A stretch of DNA of 64,000 nt from Methylobacterium sp. J-078 (GTDB lineage: Bacteria; Pseudomonadota; Alphaproteobacteria; Rhizobiales; Beijerinckiaceae), in NCBI RefSeq assembly GCF_022829285.1, contig NZ_JAKSYI010000132.1, positions 242,640 to 306,639 on the forward strand, given 5' to 3'. Made by a program: the position numbers and the translations under genes. The notes beneath the pieces are model-generated. The model saw only the letters and a list, made by a program, of their open reading frames with translations, did not search any database and was not told the DNA's origin. The stretch's first letter is position 1. The number at the start of each line of letters is the position of its first letter. This document shows positions 46,060 to 54,483 of the stretch, one piece after another.

Positions 46060-49000
46060 ATGCGGTTCGAGCGGCGCCATACCACGGCCGGACAATCCCC
46101 CTACGCGACGATCCCCTTTCGCAAGACCCTGAGCGAGATCCGCAACCCGGACGGCTCCACGGTCTTCCGCCTCGACGGCATCGAGGTGCCGGAGAGTTGG
46201 TCCCAGGTGGCCAGCGACGTCCTCGCGCAGAAGTACTTCCGCAAGGCCGGCGTGCCGGTGGCCCTCAAGAAGGTCGAAGAGAACGACGTGCCGTCGTTCC
46301 TGTGGCGCTCCGTGGCGGACGAGGCGGCCCTGGCCGAGCTTCCCGAGGCCGAGCGCACCACCTCCGAGATCTCCTCTACGCAGGTGTTCGACCGTCTCGC
46401 CGGTTGCTGGACCTACTGGGGCTGGAAGGGCGGCTACTTCACCTCCGAAGAGGACGCCTCCGCGTTCCTCGACGAGCTGCGCTTCATGCTCGCCCGCCAG
46501 ATGGTGGCGCCGAACTCGCCGCAATGGTTCAACACCGGCCTGCACTGGGCCTACGGCATCGATGGTCCGGCGCAGGGCCACTACTACGTCGATTACCGCA
46601 GCGGTGCGCTGACGAAGTCCGCCTCGTCCTACGAGCACCCGCAGCCGCATGCCTGCTTCATCCAGGGCGTGCAGGACGACCTCGTCAACGACGGCGGCAT
46701 CATGGACCTCTGGGTCCGCGAAGCACGCCTGTTCAAGTACGGCTCGGGCACCGGCTCGAACTTCTCCATGCTACGCGGCGAGAACGAGAAGCTCGGCGGC
46801 GGCGGAAAGTCGTCGGGCCTGATGTCCTTCCTGAAGATCGGCGACCGGGCGGCCGGCGCCATCAAGTCCGGCGGCACGACGCGTCGCGCGGCCAAGATGG
46901 TCATCGTCGACATCGATCACCCGGACATCGAGCAGTACATCGACTGGAAGGTGAAGGAGGAGCAGAAGGTCGCCGCCCTGGTGACCGGCTCGAAGATCGT
47001 CTCCAAGCACCTCACGGCGGTGATGAAGGCCTGCACCCAGTGCGAGGCTGAAGGGGACGCCTGCTTCGACCCCGAGCGCAACCCCGTCCTCAAGAAGGCC
47101 GTCAAGGCCGCCCGCAAGGATATGGTGCCGGATTCCTACACCAAGCGGGTGATCCAGTTCGCCCGGCAAGGTTTCACCAAGATCGATTTTCCCGTCTACG
47201 ACACCGACTGGGACTCGGAAGCCTACCTGACGGTGGCGGGCCAGAACTCGAACAACTCCGTCTCGCTGACCGATGACTTCCTCCGCGCGGTCGAGGCCGA
47301 TGCGGACTGGAACCTCACCGCCCGCACCACCGGCAAGACGACGAAGACCCTGAAGGCCCGCGATCTGTGGGAGAAGATCGGCGAGGCCGCCTGGGCTTCG
47401 GCCGATCCGGGTCTGCACTTCAACACCACGATGAACGACTGGCACACCTGCCCGGCGGGCGGGCGGATCCGGGCCTCGAACCCGTGCTCCGAGTACATGT
47501 TCCTCGACGACACAGCCTGCAACCTGGCCTCGGCCAACCTGCTGACGATGTACGACCGCGCGTCGAACCACTTCGATGTGGCGGCCTTCGAGCACCTCAA
47601 CCGCCTCTGGACGGTGGTGCTCGAGATCTCGGTGATGATGGCGCAGTTCCCCTCGAAGGAGATCGCCGAACTCTCGTACCGCTACCGCACGCTCGGCCTC
47701 GGCTACGCCAATATCGGCGGCCTCCTGATGAGCATGGGTCTGCCCTACGATTCCGATAAGGGCCGGGCCCTGGCCGGTGCCCTCACGGCGATCATGACGG
47801 GCGTGGCCTACGCCACCTCGGCCGAGATGGCCGGCGAACTCGGGGCCTTCCCGGCCTACGAGGAGAACGCGGACGCCATGCTGAAGGTGATCCGCAACCA
47901 CCGCCGCGCGGCGCATGGCGAGGCTGAGGGCTACGAGTTCCTCTCGATCGCTCCGGTGCCCCTCGACCTCGCCAACGTGCCCCAGGCCGATATCGCCGAG
48001 CGGGCGAAGCACGCCTGGGACCGCGCCCTGGCGCTCGGCGAGGAGCACGGCTACCGCAATGCGCAGGCGACCGTCATCGCGCCCACCGGCACCATCGGTC
48101 TCGTCATGGATTGCGACACGACGGGTATCGAGCCGGACTTCGCGCTCGTGAAGTTCAAGAAGCTCGCTGGCGGCGGTTACTTCAAGATCATCAACCGCGC
48201 TGTGCCGGACGCCCTTCGGACGCTGGGCTACCGCGAATCCGAGATCGCCGAGATCGAGGCCTACGCGGTGGGCCACGGCTCGATGGGTCAGGCCCCGGCG
48301 ATCAACCCCGGTAGCTTGCGCGCCAAGGGCTTCACCGACGACAAGATCGCTGCCATCGAGGCGGGGCTGAAGCAGGCCTTCGACATCAAGTTCGTGTTCA
48401 ACCGCTGGACGCTCGGCGACGACTTCCTCAAGGACGTGCTCAAGGTTCCGGCCGAAAAGCTCGCCGACCCGACTTTCGAGATCCTGCCGTTCCTCGGCTA
48501 TTCGAAGAAGGACATCGAGGCCGCCAACACCCACATCTGCGGTGCGATGACCCTCGAGGGCGCCCCGTTCCTCAAGACTGAGCACTATGCGGTGTTCGAC
48601 TGCGCCAACCCGTGCGGGCGCATCGGCAAGCGTTATCTCTCGGTGGAGAGCCACATCCGCATGATGGCGGCGGCGCAGCCCTTCATCTCGGGCGCCATCT
48701 CCAAGACCATCAACATGCCCAACGACGCCACGGTCGAGGATTGCAAGAACGCCTACAAGCTCTCCTGGACCCTGGCGCTGAAGGCCAACGCCCTCTACCG
48801 CGACGGCTCCAAGCTCTCGCAGCCGCTGAACTCGGCGCTCATCGCCGACGAGGAGGACGATGCCGAGGAGATGGTCGAAGCCCTGATCGCGGCCCCGGCC
48901 GCCGCCAAGGCCGCGCAGGTCGCGGAGAAGATCGTCGAGCGGGTGATCGAGCGCGTCGAGCGGATCCGGTCGCGCGAGAAGATGCCCCATCGCCGCAAGG

Positions 49001-49794
49001 GCTACACCCAGAAGGCGGTCGTCGGCGGGCACAAGGTCTACCTGCGCACCGGCGAGTACGATGACGGGCGCCTCGGCGAGATCTTCATCGACATGCACAA
49101 GGAAGGCGCCACCTTCCGGAGCCTGATGAACAACTTCGCCATCGCGATCTCGCTGGGGCTCCAGTACGGCGTGCCCCTGGAGGAATACGTCGAGGCCTTC
49201 ACCTTCACCCGCTTCGAGCCGGCGGGCTTCGTGCAGGGCAACGACGCGATCAAGAACGCGACCTCGCTCCTCGACTACGTGTTCCGCGAGCTGGCCGTGT
49301 CCTATCTCGGCCGCGCGGATCTGGCCCATGTCAGCCCGTCCGAGATCGGTGGCACGGTGATCGGCGGCGGCGAGACCGACACCACCCGCGAGCCGGGCCG
49401 GACGGAGGCCACCGCATCGAGCGTCGTCTCCCGCGGCCTCCTGCGCGGCTCGGCCGACCGCCTCACCCTGATCCAGGGCGGCCCGGCCGGCGGCACCGTC
49501 GGTGTCGGCGCCGCGAGCGCCGGCCAGACCGCCCCGGCCGGCGGCGTGGTGCATGCGGTGCGGGGCGCCACCGCGCTGAAGGCGGAAAGCAAAACCGAGG
49601 ACGAGTCTTCGGTCTCGCTTGGCTTCTCCTCCCAGTTGCCTCCTGCCAATTCGACTGTCTCTGCACGTCGAGCAGAAGCAAAGTTGAAAGGCTACGTCGG
49701 CGAATCATGCCCAGAATGTGCTAATTTCACTCTTGTGCGCAATGGTACTTGCTTGAAGTGTGATACGTGCGGAAGCACGACTGGTTGTTCGTAA
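46060..49794 (+). CDS. nrdJ: Adenosylcobalamin-dependent ribonucleotide reductase
   Basis: A 1244-aa class II RNR that makes deoxynucleotides without oxygen-dependent radical chemistry. Landmarks: NSPQWFNTGLHWAYG near residue 150, GSGTGSNFSMLRGENE, the catalytic NPCSEYMFLDDTACNLAS near residue 473, ATVIAPTGTIGLVMDCDTTGIEP and INMPNDATVEDC. The C-terminus is the Cys-rich tail CPECANFTLVRNGTCLKC ending in GCS, used for redox turnover. From about base 49590 to the stop the codons turn AT-rich (GC3 14/32 in the tail) unlike the rest of the gene. A second copy of the tail with host codon use lies at 50377-50475, so the last 60-70 codons appear to be acquired. Confidence 0.96.
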   Translation: MRFERRHTTAGQSPYATIPFRKTLSEIRNPDGSTVFRLDGIEVPESWSQVASDVLAQKYFRKAGVPVALKKVEENDVPSFLWRSVADEAALAELPEAERTTSEISSTQVFDRLAGCWTYWGWKGGYFTSEEDASAFLDELRFMLARQMVAPNSPQWFNTGLHWAYGIDGPAQGHYYVDYRSGALTKSASSYEHPQPHACFIQGVQDDLVNDGGIMDLWVREARLFKYGSGTGSNFSMLRGENEKLGGGGKSSGLMSFLKIGDRAAGAIKSGGTTRRAAKMVIVDIDHPDIEQYIDWKVKEEQKVAALVTGSKIVSKHLTAVMKACTQCEAEGDACFDPERNPVLKKAVKAARKDMVPDSYTKRVIQFARQGFTKIDFPVYDTDWDSEAYLTVAGQNSNNSVSLTDDFLRAVEADADWNLTARTTGKTTKTLKARDLWEKIGEAAWASADPGLHFNTTMNDWHTCPAGGRIRASNPCSEYMFLDDTACNLASANLLTMYDRASNHFDVAAFEHLNRLWTVVLEISVMMAQFPSKEIAELSYRYRTLGLGYANIGGLLMSMGLPYDSDKGRALAGALTAIMTGVAYATSAEMAGELGAFPAYEENADAMLKVIRNHRRAAHGEAEGYEFLSIAPVPLDLANVPQADIAERAKHAWDRALALGEEHGYRNAQATVIAPTGTIGLVMDCDTTGIEPDFALVKFKKLAGGGYFKIINRAVPDALRTLGYRESEIAEIEAYAVGHGSMGQAPAINPGSLRAKGFTDDKIAAIEAGLKQAFDIKFVFNRWTLGDDFLKDVLKVPAEKLADPTFEILPFLGYSKKDIEAANTHICGAMTLEGAPFLKTEHYAVFDCANPCGRIGKRYLSVESHIRMMAAAQPFISGAISKTINMPNDATVEDCKNAYKLSWTLALKANALYRDGSKLSQPLNSALIADEEDDAEEMVEALIAAPAAAKAAQVAEKIVERVIERVERIRSREKMPHRRKGYTQKAVVGGHKVYLRTGEYDDGRLGEIFIDMHKEGATFRSLMNNFAIAISLGLQYGVPLEEYVEAFTFTRFEPAGFVQGNDAIKNATSLLDYVFRELAVSYLGRADLAHVSPSEIGGTVIGGGETDTTREPGRTEATASSVVSRGLLRGSADRLTLIQGGPAGGTVGVGAASAGQTAPAGGVVHAVRGATALKAESKTEDESSVSLGFSSQLPPANSTVSARRAEAKLKGYVGESCPECANFTLVRNGTCLKCDTCGSTTGCS

Positions 49795-50380
49795 AGACCA
49801 ATTGACTGTGTTCTCTGACCGCAGAGCGACTTTTCGAAGTGATGAAACCGTCGAGCGGGAGGCAAATCTCGTTCGACGGTGGGGAAAAGTTTTAAACCAC
49901 ACTCAGTTTAACATTAATAATCTAATTGAGGGACCTCTCAGGAAAAATCTCCCATTCGAATTAGATATAAATTTACTGATCCCAGACTTGATCGGATCGA
50001 GGCTTTCGTTTCGTTCTCGAAAGCTGCAGAAAGAGCGTCCCTTTACGTCAGGCGTTCGATTTGGAATCTTGCAGATGCTGGACAAGATCATTCAAGGTTC
50101 ATTTTGGCCCACGAAATCGGCCATCTCAAGATGCATCGACATGATTCATTAGGCTTTTCTGACCCAACGACATCCGTACTTAGGTCTTTACAAGAGCAGG
50201 AACGGGCCGAACCACAGGCAGATAAATTTGCGGACCGTTTCTTGGTCGCAGAAGAATTGCTTAATGGTTTCCGCAATGCTGATGAAATAGCCTATACTTT
50301 CAATGTCCCAATCTTGTGTGCTGAGAGAAGGTTCGACCTTGTGGAGGATAAGCTAAGGCGACGTCGAGCTCACCAAGTTG
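49590..50380 (+). mobile_element. AT-rich insertion in nrdJ 3' end carrying its own NrdJ tail
   Basis: A segment of about 0.8 kb with clearly lower GC than the flanks. In order it contains a recoded C-terminal end of NrdJ, a stop, and a frameshifted ImmA/IrrE-type metallopeptidase gene. The original NrdJ tail is displaced to its right edge. No integrase, transposase or terminal inverted repeat is visible inside. The boundaries are approximate: left between about 49585 and 49690 from codon use, right between about 50362 and 50392 where the host-type tail resumes. Insertion with target restoration is inferred from the duplicated tail and the composition. Confidence 0.65.
49696..49794 (+). repeat. 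NrdJ C-terminal tail, copy 1 (in use, AT-rich codons)
   Basis: Thirty-two codons plus TAA. It matches copy 2 (50377-50475) at 30 of 32 residues and 77 of 99 bases by direct comparison. Twenty of the 22 base differences are synonymous. GC at third positions is 14/32 against 29/32 in copy 2. Confidence 0.9.
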
Positions 50381-50475
50381 GCGAGGCCTGCCCGGAATGC
50401 GCGAACTTCACGCTGGTCCGCAACGGCACCTGCCTGAAGTGCGACACCTGCGGCGGCACGACGGGTTGCTCGTAA
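49802..50475 (+). pseudogene. ImmA/IrrE-type zinc metallopeptidase, frameshifted and fused to NrdJ tail
   Basis: The conserved part reads LYVRRSIWNLADAGQDHSRF, then ILAHEIGHLKMHRH (HExxH zinc site) and EQERAEPQADKFADRFLVAEELL with the third-ligand Glu region. These are the features of COG2856 peptidases, known as phage-repressor- or antitoxin-cleaving factors. That frame is closed by a stop at 49927-49929 and has no ATG/GTG/TTG before TTG 50104. The N-terminal half seems to lie in the neighbouring frame (from TTG 49802: TVFSDRRATFRSDETVEREA to INLLIPDL), so a frameshift near 49940-49990 is likely. The last codons read without a stop into the displaced NrdJ tail, giving a chimeric C-terminus; the shorter frame 50104-50475 could still be translated (123 aa). 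Confidence 0.7.
50377..50475 (+). repeat. NrdJ C-terminal tail, copy 2 (displaced host copy)
   Basis: It encodes VGEACPECANFTLVRNGTCL followed by KCDTCGGTTGCS and TAA. Third-position GC is 29/32, as in the body of nrdJ, so this is taken as the original tail of the gene. It now forms the in-frame end of the metallopeptidase frame. Confidence 0.85.
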
Positions 50476-50514
50476 GCCGGTCGACCCGTCTGTAGCCGGT
50501 GGGGAAATTTGGAT

Positions 50515-50543
50515 GCCTGCGACCCGAGGGTCGGGTTGCAGGC
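50515..50543 (+). terminator. Stem-loop after the displaced nrdJ tail
   Basis: Arms gcctgc-g-acccga and tcgggt-t-gcaggc pair over 12 bp with one mismatch around ggg. It lies 40 bp after the tail stop, where the original nrdJ transcript end would be. No T-run follows, so strength is uncertain. Confidence 0.5.
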
Positions 50544-50578
50544 GCCCTCCCCGCCGCCGGCCTGCTTACGCGAACATG

Positions 50579-50610
50579 CCTTGGACCCGGAGTTCGCTTC
50601 GGGTCCAAGG
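50579..50610. other. 11-bp perfect stem-loop before the IS3 remnant
   Basis: Arms 50579-50589 and 50600-50610 are perfectly complementary with a ten-base loop. There is no T-run. It lies between the nrdJ end and the IS remnant and may be a second transcript end or an IS-related palindrome. Confidence 0.5.
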
Positions 50611-50687
50611 TGATTGCCCCATCTCTTTGGTCCGGCCTGAGTGCGAGGTTTCCGGTTTCGTGAGCCCCTGACGGGAGGAGCGGAGCC

Positions 50688-50902
50688 GTGAAGAAGAGCA
50701 GGTTTACCGAAGGACAGATCGCCTTTGCGCTGAAGCAGGCCGAGGCTGGGACGCCGGTCGCTGCGCCGGAAGGGCATCTCCGAACAGACATTCTACCATT
50801 AAAAGAAGCTGTAGGGCGGCTCCGGTACGGGCGATTTGCGCCGGCTGAAGCAGCTTGAGGAGGAGAACCGCAAACTTAAGCAGCGCGTTGCTGATCTGAC
50901 GC
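50688..50902 (+). pseudogene. IS3-family transposase OrfA remnant
   Basis: Starting at GTG 50688 (after GGGAGGAGCGGAG) the frame reads KKSRFTEGQIAFALKQAEAGTPVA, the typical OrfA helix-turn-helix N-terminus. A deletion then shifts the frame. In another frame it continues RKGISEQTFYH, stop, KKL, stop, GGSGTGDLRRLKQLEEENRK and LKQRVADL, the usual leucine-zipper part. Two in-frame stops and the frameshift make it non-functional, and OrfB is absent. It marks an old IS insertion just downstream of nrdJ. Confidence 0.82.
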
Positions 50903-51104
50903 GTTCCTCAACGCGAACTGGTTCTTGGCGTTGGCCGACGCGAGGAGCACGATTGAGCCTTGGCGGCAGTAAAACGAGAGCCGTCCTCACACAGCCCTGG
51001 GGTGGCGAACGCCCCAGGAATTCGCCTTGGCGGCGGCCCAGCGGGCCGCCGAATGAGACCCGGAAGCGCACCTTTCGGCCGGACCAAAATCCGGGGAACC
51101 TTCA
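50903..51104. other. Region after the IS remnant
   Basis: About 200 bp with no recognisable gene up to the ABC ATPase stop at 51105. It includes a short inverted repeat (cctgggg...ccccagg, about 50996-51021). The remainder of the IS3 element is not visible here. Confidence 0.4.
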
Positions 51105-51857
51105 TCAAAGAACCTGGGATAGAAATCGTCGGGTGCGCGGATCGACGGCGGACGAGAACAGGGTCGCGGGAGGACCGTGCTCGACGATGACGCCGCGATC
51201 GGTGAAGTAGACGTGGTCGGCGACCTCGCGGGCGAAGTTCATCTCGTGGGTGACGAGGAGGCAGGTCATGCCCTCCTCGGCCAGTTCGCGGATGGTGACC
51301 AGCACCTCCTTGACCGTCTCGGGATCGAGCGCGGCGGTGACCTCGTCGAACAGCATCACGTCCGGCCGCATCGCCAGCGAGCGGGCGATGGCCACACGCT
51401 GCTGCTGCCCGCCCGACATCTCGCCAGGAAAGGCCGCTTCCTTGCCGGCGAGCCGCACCTTGGCGAGGAGCGCGCGCGCCCGGACTTCGACCTCCCGCTT
51501 GTCCTGGCCGAGCACGTGGATGGGCGCCATCATCACGTTCTGCAGCGCCGTTTTGTGCGGAAACAGATTGTACTGCTGGAACACCATGCCGACCTTGCGG
51601 CGCAGGGCCAACTTGTCGAGCTTCGGATCGACCACCTCGATCCCGTCGACCCGGATGGTGCCGGAGGTGACCGGCACGAGGGCGTTGATGCAACGGATCA
51701 GCGTCGACTTGCCCGAGCCCGACGGCCCGATGATGCAGACGACCTCGCCCCGACGCACGTCGAAGCTGATGCCCTTGAGGACCTCGGCCTCGCCGAAGGC
51801 CTTGTGCACGTCGAGCAACTGCACGATCGGGCGATCGGCGGGCGGGCCATGCGACAT
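51105..51857 (-). CDS. Polar amino-acid ABC transporter ATP-binding protein
   Basis: A 250-aa ATPase of the GlnQ/HisP group. Walker A is GPSGSGKSTLIRC, the Q-loop is VFQQYNLFPHKTALQNV, the signature is MSGGQQQRVAIARSLAMRPDVMLFDEVTAALDPE, and the switch His is in LLVTHEMNF. It is last of a four-gene operon with two permeases and a binding protein (53522), read on the minus strand. ATG 51857 is 30 bp past the upstream permease stop. The substrate is probably a polar or modified amino acid, given the adjoining amino-acid oxidase gene. Confidence 0.93.
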   Translation of the reverse strand: MSHGPPADRPIVQLLDVHKAFGEAEVLKGISFDVRRGEVVCIIGPSGSGKSTLIRCINALVPVTSGTIRVDGIEVVDPKLDKLALRRKVGMVFQQYNLFPHKTALQNVMMAPIHVLGQDKREVEVRARALLAKVRLAGKEAAFPGEMSGGQQQRVAIARSLAMRPDVMLFDEVTAALDPETVKEVLVTIRELAEEGMTCLLVTHEMNFAREVADHVYFTDRGVIVEHGPPATLFSSAVDPRTRRFLSQVL

Positions 51858-51886
51858 CGGGAACGCACCATCGGACAGGGGAGGCT

Positions 51887-52738
51887 TCACGCCGTCTCGA
51901 ACCGCCGCTCCAGGCGCGCGGTCAGCCGGTCGATCGGGTAGCAGTAGAGGAAGAAGCACAGCAGGGCGAAGCCGTAGAGCGGCGCAAACAGCTCGGGCCT
52001 GCCTCCTTCCGCCGCGTGCACCTGCGCCGTCAGCGTCAGCATCTCGGTGACACCCACGATCGAGGCCTGGACGGTGGCCATGGCGATCAGGGCGTAGACG
52101 TTCATCCAGGGGGGCAGCATCCGCTTGAGGCACTGGGGCAGGATGATGCGGAACAGCGTCTGGCGCCGGGTGAAGGCGAGGGATTCGGCCGCCTCCCACT
52201 GGGTGGCCGGCACCGAGCGCACGGCGCCGCGCACAATCTCGGCGACGTTGGCCATCACCGGCAGCGCGAACCCGACCGTCGCCTTGACCCAGTCGGGCAG
52301 CGGCACGCGCAGGCCGAACACCGTGACCTGGAACGGCACCAGGAACATCACGAAGAACAGCAGCACCAGCCAGGGCACGTTGCGGAAGAACTGCGTCAGG
52401 CCCCAGGCGACGCGGCGCAGGATCCGCGTTTCGCTGACCAGGGCCAGACCCAGCCCGACGCCCGCCCCCGTCCCGAGGAGCATCGCCACGAGCGAGATCG
52501 CGACGTTGAAGGCAAAGCCCGTGAGCAGCAGCGGTGCCCAGCGCAGGATCACCTGAAGCGGCGACAACACGGCGTCGGTCCCCTGCGCGAAGGCCGGGAA
52601 CACGAGGACGAGGCCGGCGAGCCAAGCGCCGAGGAGCCAAGCCTGTACCGGGCCGAGGGCGAACCGGGTACGGGTGCGCGAGACCCGGAACGGCAACAGC
52701 ACCGGCAGGTCGCCTGTGGTCCGTGACGGCGCCCTCAC
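51887..52738 (-). CDS. Amino-acid ABC transporter permease (second)
   Basis: A 283-aa HisM/GlnP-type membrane permease with an N-terminal membrane segment plus the five-helix core. The EAA loop is RSVPATQWEAAESLAFTRRQTLFRIILPQCLKRMLPP, and LTQFFRNVPWLVLLFFVMFL is the typical 'RNTP' block. GTG 52738 overlaps the stop of the first permease (GTGA), so the two are translationally coupled and form a heterodimer. Confidence 0.92.
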   Translation of the reverse strand: MRAPSRTTGDLPVLLPFRVSRTRTRFALGPVQAWLLGAWLAGLVLVFPAFAQGTDAVLSPLQVILRWAPLLLTGFAFNVAISLVAMLLGTGAGVGLGLALVSETRILRRVAWGLTQFFRNVPWLVLLFFVMFLVPFQVTVFGLRVPLPDWVKATVGFALPVMANVAEIVRGAVRSVPATQWEAAESLAFTRRQTLFRIILPQCLKRMLPPWMNVYALIAMATVQASIVGVTEMLTLTAQVHAAEGGRPELFAPLYGFALLCFFLYCYPIDRLTARLERRFETA

Positions 52739-53481
52739 CGGCTGTAGCCCGGGATCCGCAGGGCCCGCTCCCAGCGGTGCATGAGCCAGACCAGGACGCC
52801 GACGAGGACCGCGTAGGTCGCCAGCAGGACGACCATCATCTCCAGCACGTTCTGCGATTCCGACCAGATCTGCTTCACCGCGTAGAGCGTCTCCGGCACC
52901 GCGATGGCGTAGGCCAGGGTGGTGGTCTTCAGCAGGTTGATCAGGTTGTTGTTGAGGGCCGGCAGGCAGACCCGGAGGGCGAGCGGCAACACGACGTAGA
53001 GGTAGGCCTTGAGCCGTGTGTAGCCGAGGGACTCGGCCGCCTCGACGGTGGTGCGCGGCACCGCCTCGATGCCCGAGCGGAAGATTTCGACGTTGAAGGC
53101 CCCGGCGAACAGGGCCAGCGAGACGATGGCCCATTGTACGTTGTCGAGGAGCGGCACGCGCAGGCCGTCGGCGGTCTGGGTGGCCGGCAGCAGGGTGCCG
53201 AGCCCGAAGTAGAAGAAGAAGATCTGCACCAGCGGCGGCGTATTGCGGAACACGACGACGAAGCCGTTGACGAGCCCACGCAGGACCCGGGAGGGGCCGC
53301 CCTGCAGGAGCGCTCCCACGGCGCCGATGACGAGGCTCGCCAGGATCGTCGTCACCGCGAGCAGCAGGGTGGTCTTCAGGCCGTTGATGTAGCGATCCCA
53401 GTCATAGGGATCGTAGAAGACCGTGAAGTTGTAGCCCGTGGTCTCGTAGAGGCCCCGGAACCAGTTCGGAACGGCGTCCAT
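52735..53481 (-). CDS. Amino-acid ABC transporter permease (first)
   Basis: A 248-aa HisQ/GlnP-type permease. It shows VFRNTPPLVQIFFFYFGLG and the EAA loop AVPRTTVEAAESLGYTRLKAYLYVVLPLALRVCLPALNN. About six hydrophobic segments are visible. It starts at ATG 53481, 41 bp after the binding-protein stop, and overlaps the second permease by four bases. Both permeases carry the same family motif, which fits a heterodimeric importer. Confidence 0.93.
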   Translation of the reverse strand: MDAVPNWFRGLYETTGYNFTVFYDPYDWDRYINGLKTTLLLAVTTILASLVIGAVGALLQGGPSRVLRGLVNGFVVVFRNTPPLVQIFFFYFGLGTLLPATQTADGLRVPLLDNVQWAIVSLALFAGAFNVEIFRSGIEAVPRTTVEAAESLGYTRLKAYLYVVLPLALRVCLPALNNNLINLLKTTTLAYAIAVPETLYAVKQIWSESQNVLEMMVVLLATYAVLVGVLVWLMHRWERALRIPGYSR

Positions 53482-53521
53482 CGTGCTCCTCGAGACGGCC
53501 GGTCGTTCGGCCCGGGGCGGT

Positions 53522-54352
53522 TCAGTTGGTCGCGTTCTTGTACTTCTCGTGCATCGCCTTCGAGTACTCCGTCGGCTCGATGCCCCACTTCTTCTCCTCC
53601 TCGACGATGAAGCCGGACTTCATCCAGTCCTTGGTCGTCGTCTCCAGGAGGCCCTGCAGCGCGCTGTTGCCGAGCGCCACCGCCATCATCCAGGGGGCGT
53701 CGAGGATGCCCTTCAGCGGCAGCCCGTAATCCGCCTTCCAGTCGGCGTCGAGGAGTTTCCCCTGCAGCATGCTCTGGTCGTAGACGTAGCCGAGACAATT
53801 GCCCTGCTTGAGCGCGAAGAGCGGCTTCTCGGAGCCGTCGAAGGCGACAATCTCAGCGCCATAGGTCCGGGCGACGTCCTTGTTGTACCAGGCGCCCGAA
53901 GTTGCGCAGAGGGGCTTGCCCTTCAGCTGCGCCCAGTCGGTGATGCCGGCCTTCTTGGGCAGCATCACGTTGACGAAGTCCGAGTAGTATTGCGGGTCGA
54001 TGGCCTGCACCACGCGGCGGCGCTCCGGCTTGTCCGAGAGCGTGGCGATGAGGAGGTCGACCTTGCCCTGCTGCAGGAACTCGATCCGGTTGGAGGAGAC
54101 CACCGGCACGAGCTCGAGCTTCACGCCGAGGCGCTTGGCGACGTCGGCGGCCAAATCCGGTTCGAGACCGATGATCGCTCCGCTCGGATCGCGGAAGCCG
54201 AACGGCCGGTAATCCGCTTTCACGCCGACGATGAGGGTCCCGCGCTGCTTGATCGCCTCGATCCCATCCGCCGCCGTCGCCAAGGAAACGGAAAGCAAGG
54301 TGGCCGCCGCGAGCAGACCAGAGCCGAGAAACGTCAAAGTCGGCTTGTGCAT
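53522..54352 (-). CDS. Amino-acid ABC transporter periplasmic binding protein
   Basis: A 276-aa SBP_bac_3 protein. The signal peptide MHKPTLTFLGSGLLAAATLL ends in ATA. The mature domain begins GIEAIKQRGTLIVGVKADYRPFGFRDPSGAIIGLEPDLAADVAKRLGV, with the ligand-Arg region TLSDKPERRRVVQAIDPQYYSDF and a hinge at GWMM-like WMMAVALGNSAL. It heads the operon with the two permeases and ATPase downstream. ATG 54352 is the only start with a signal peptide. Confidence 0.93.
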   Translation of the reverse strand: MHKPTLTFLGSGLLAAATLLSVSLATAADGIEAIKQRGTLIVGVKADYRPFGFRDPSGAIIGLEPDLAADVAKRLGVKLELVPVVSSNRIEFLQQGKVDLLIATLSDKPERRRVVQAIDPQYYSDFVNVMLPKKAGITDWAQLKGKPLCATSGAWYNKDVARTYGAEIVAFDGSEKPLFALKQGNCLGYVYDQSMLQGKLLDADWKADYGLPLKGILDAPWMMAVALGNSALQGLLETTTKDWMKSGFIVEEEKKWGIEPTEYSKAMHEKYKNATN

Positions 54353-54483
54353 GGAAGGATACCTTCTGCTGAGCACATCCGGCTCGACCGGAGACGAGAC
54401 CGGGGCTCGACGTGCGCTCATCGGGGAGACTGCCCTGTCGGGTCCGATCGGGTCAAGCAATCGACAGGCCATCGCTGTGGGGA

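Noticed and set aside
46771..49554. Long open frame opposite nrdJ (927 codons)
   Set aside because: It is antisense to a clear gene, has His/Val/Glu-rich composition of reverse-frame codons and no domain.
49590..50475. Intein within nrdJ
   Set aside because: There is a stop codon after the first tail, no Hint-domain motifs are present and the tail is duplicated, so protein splicing does not explain it.
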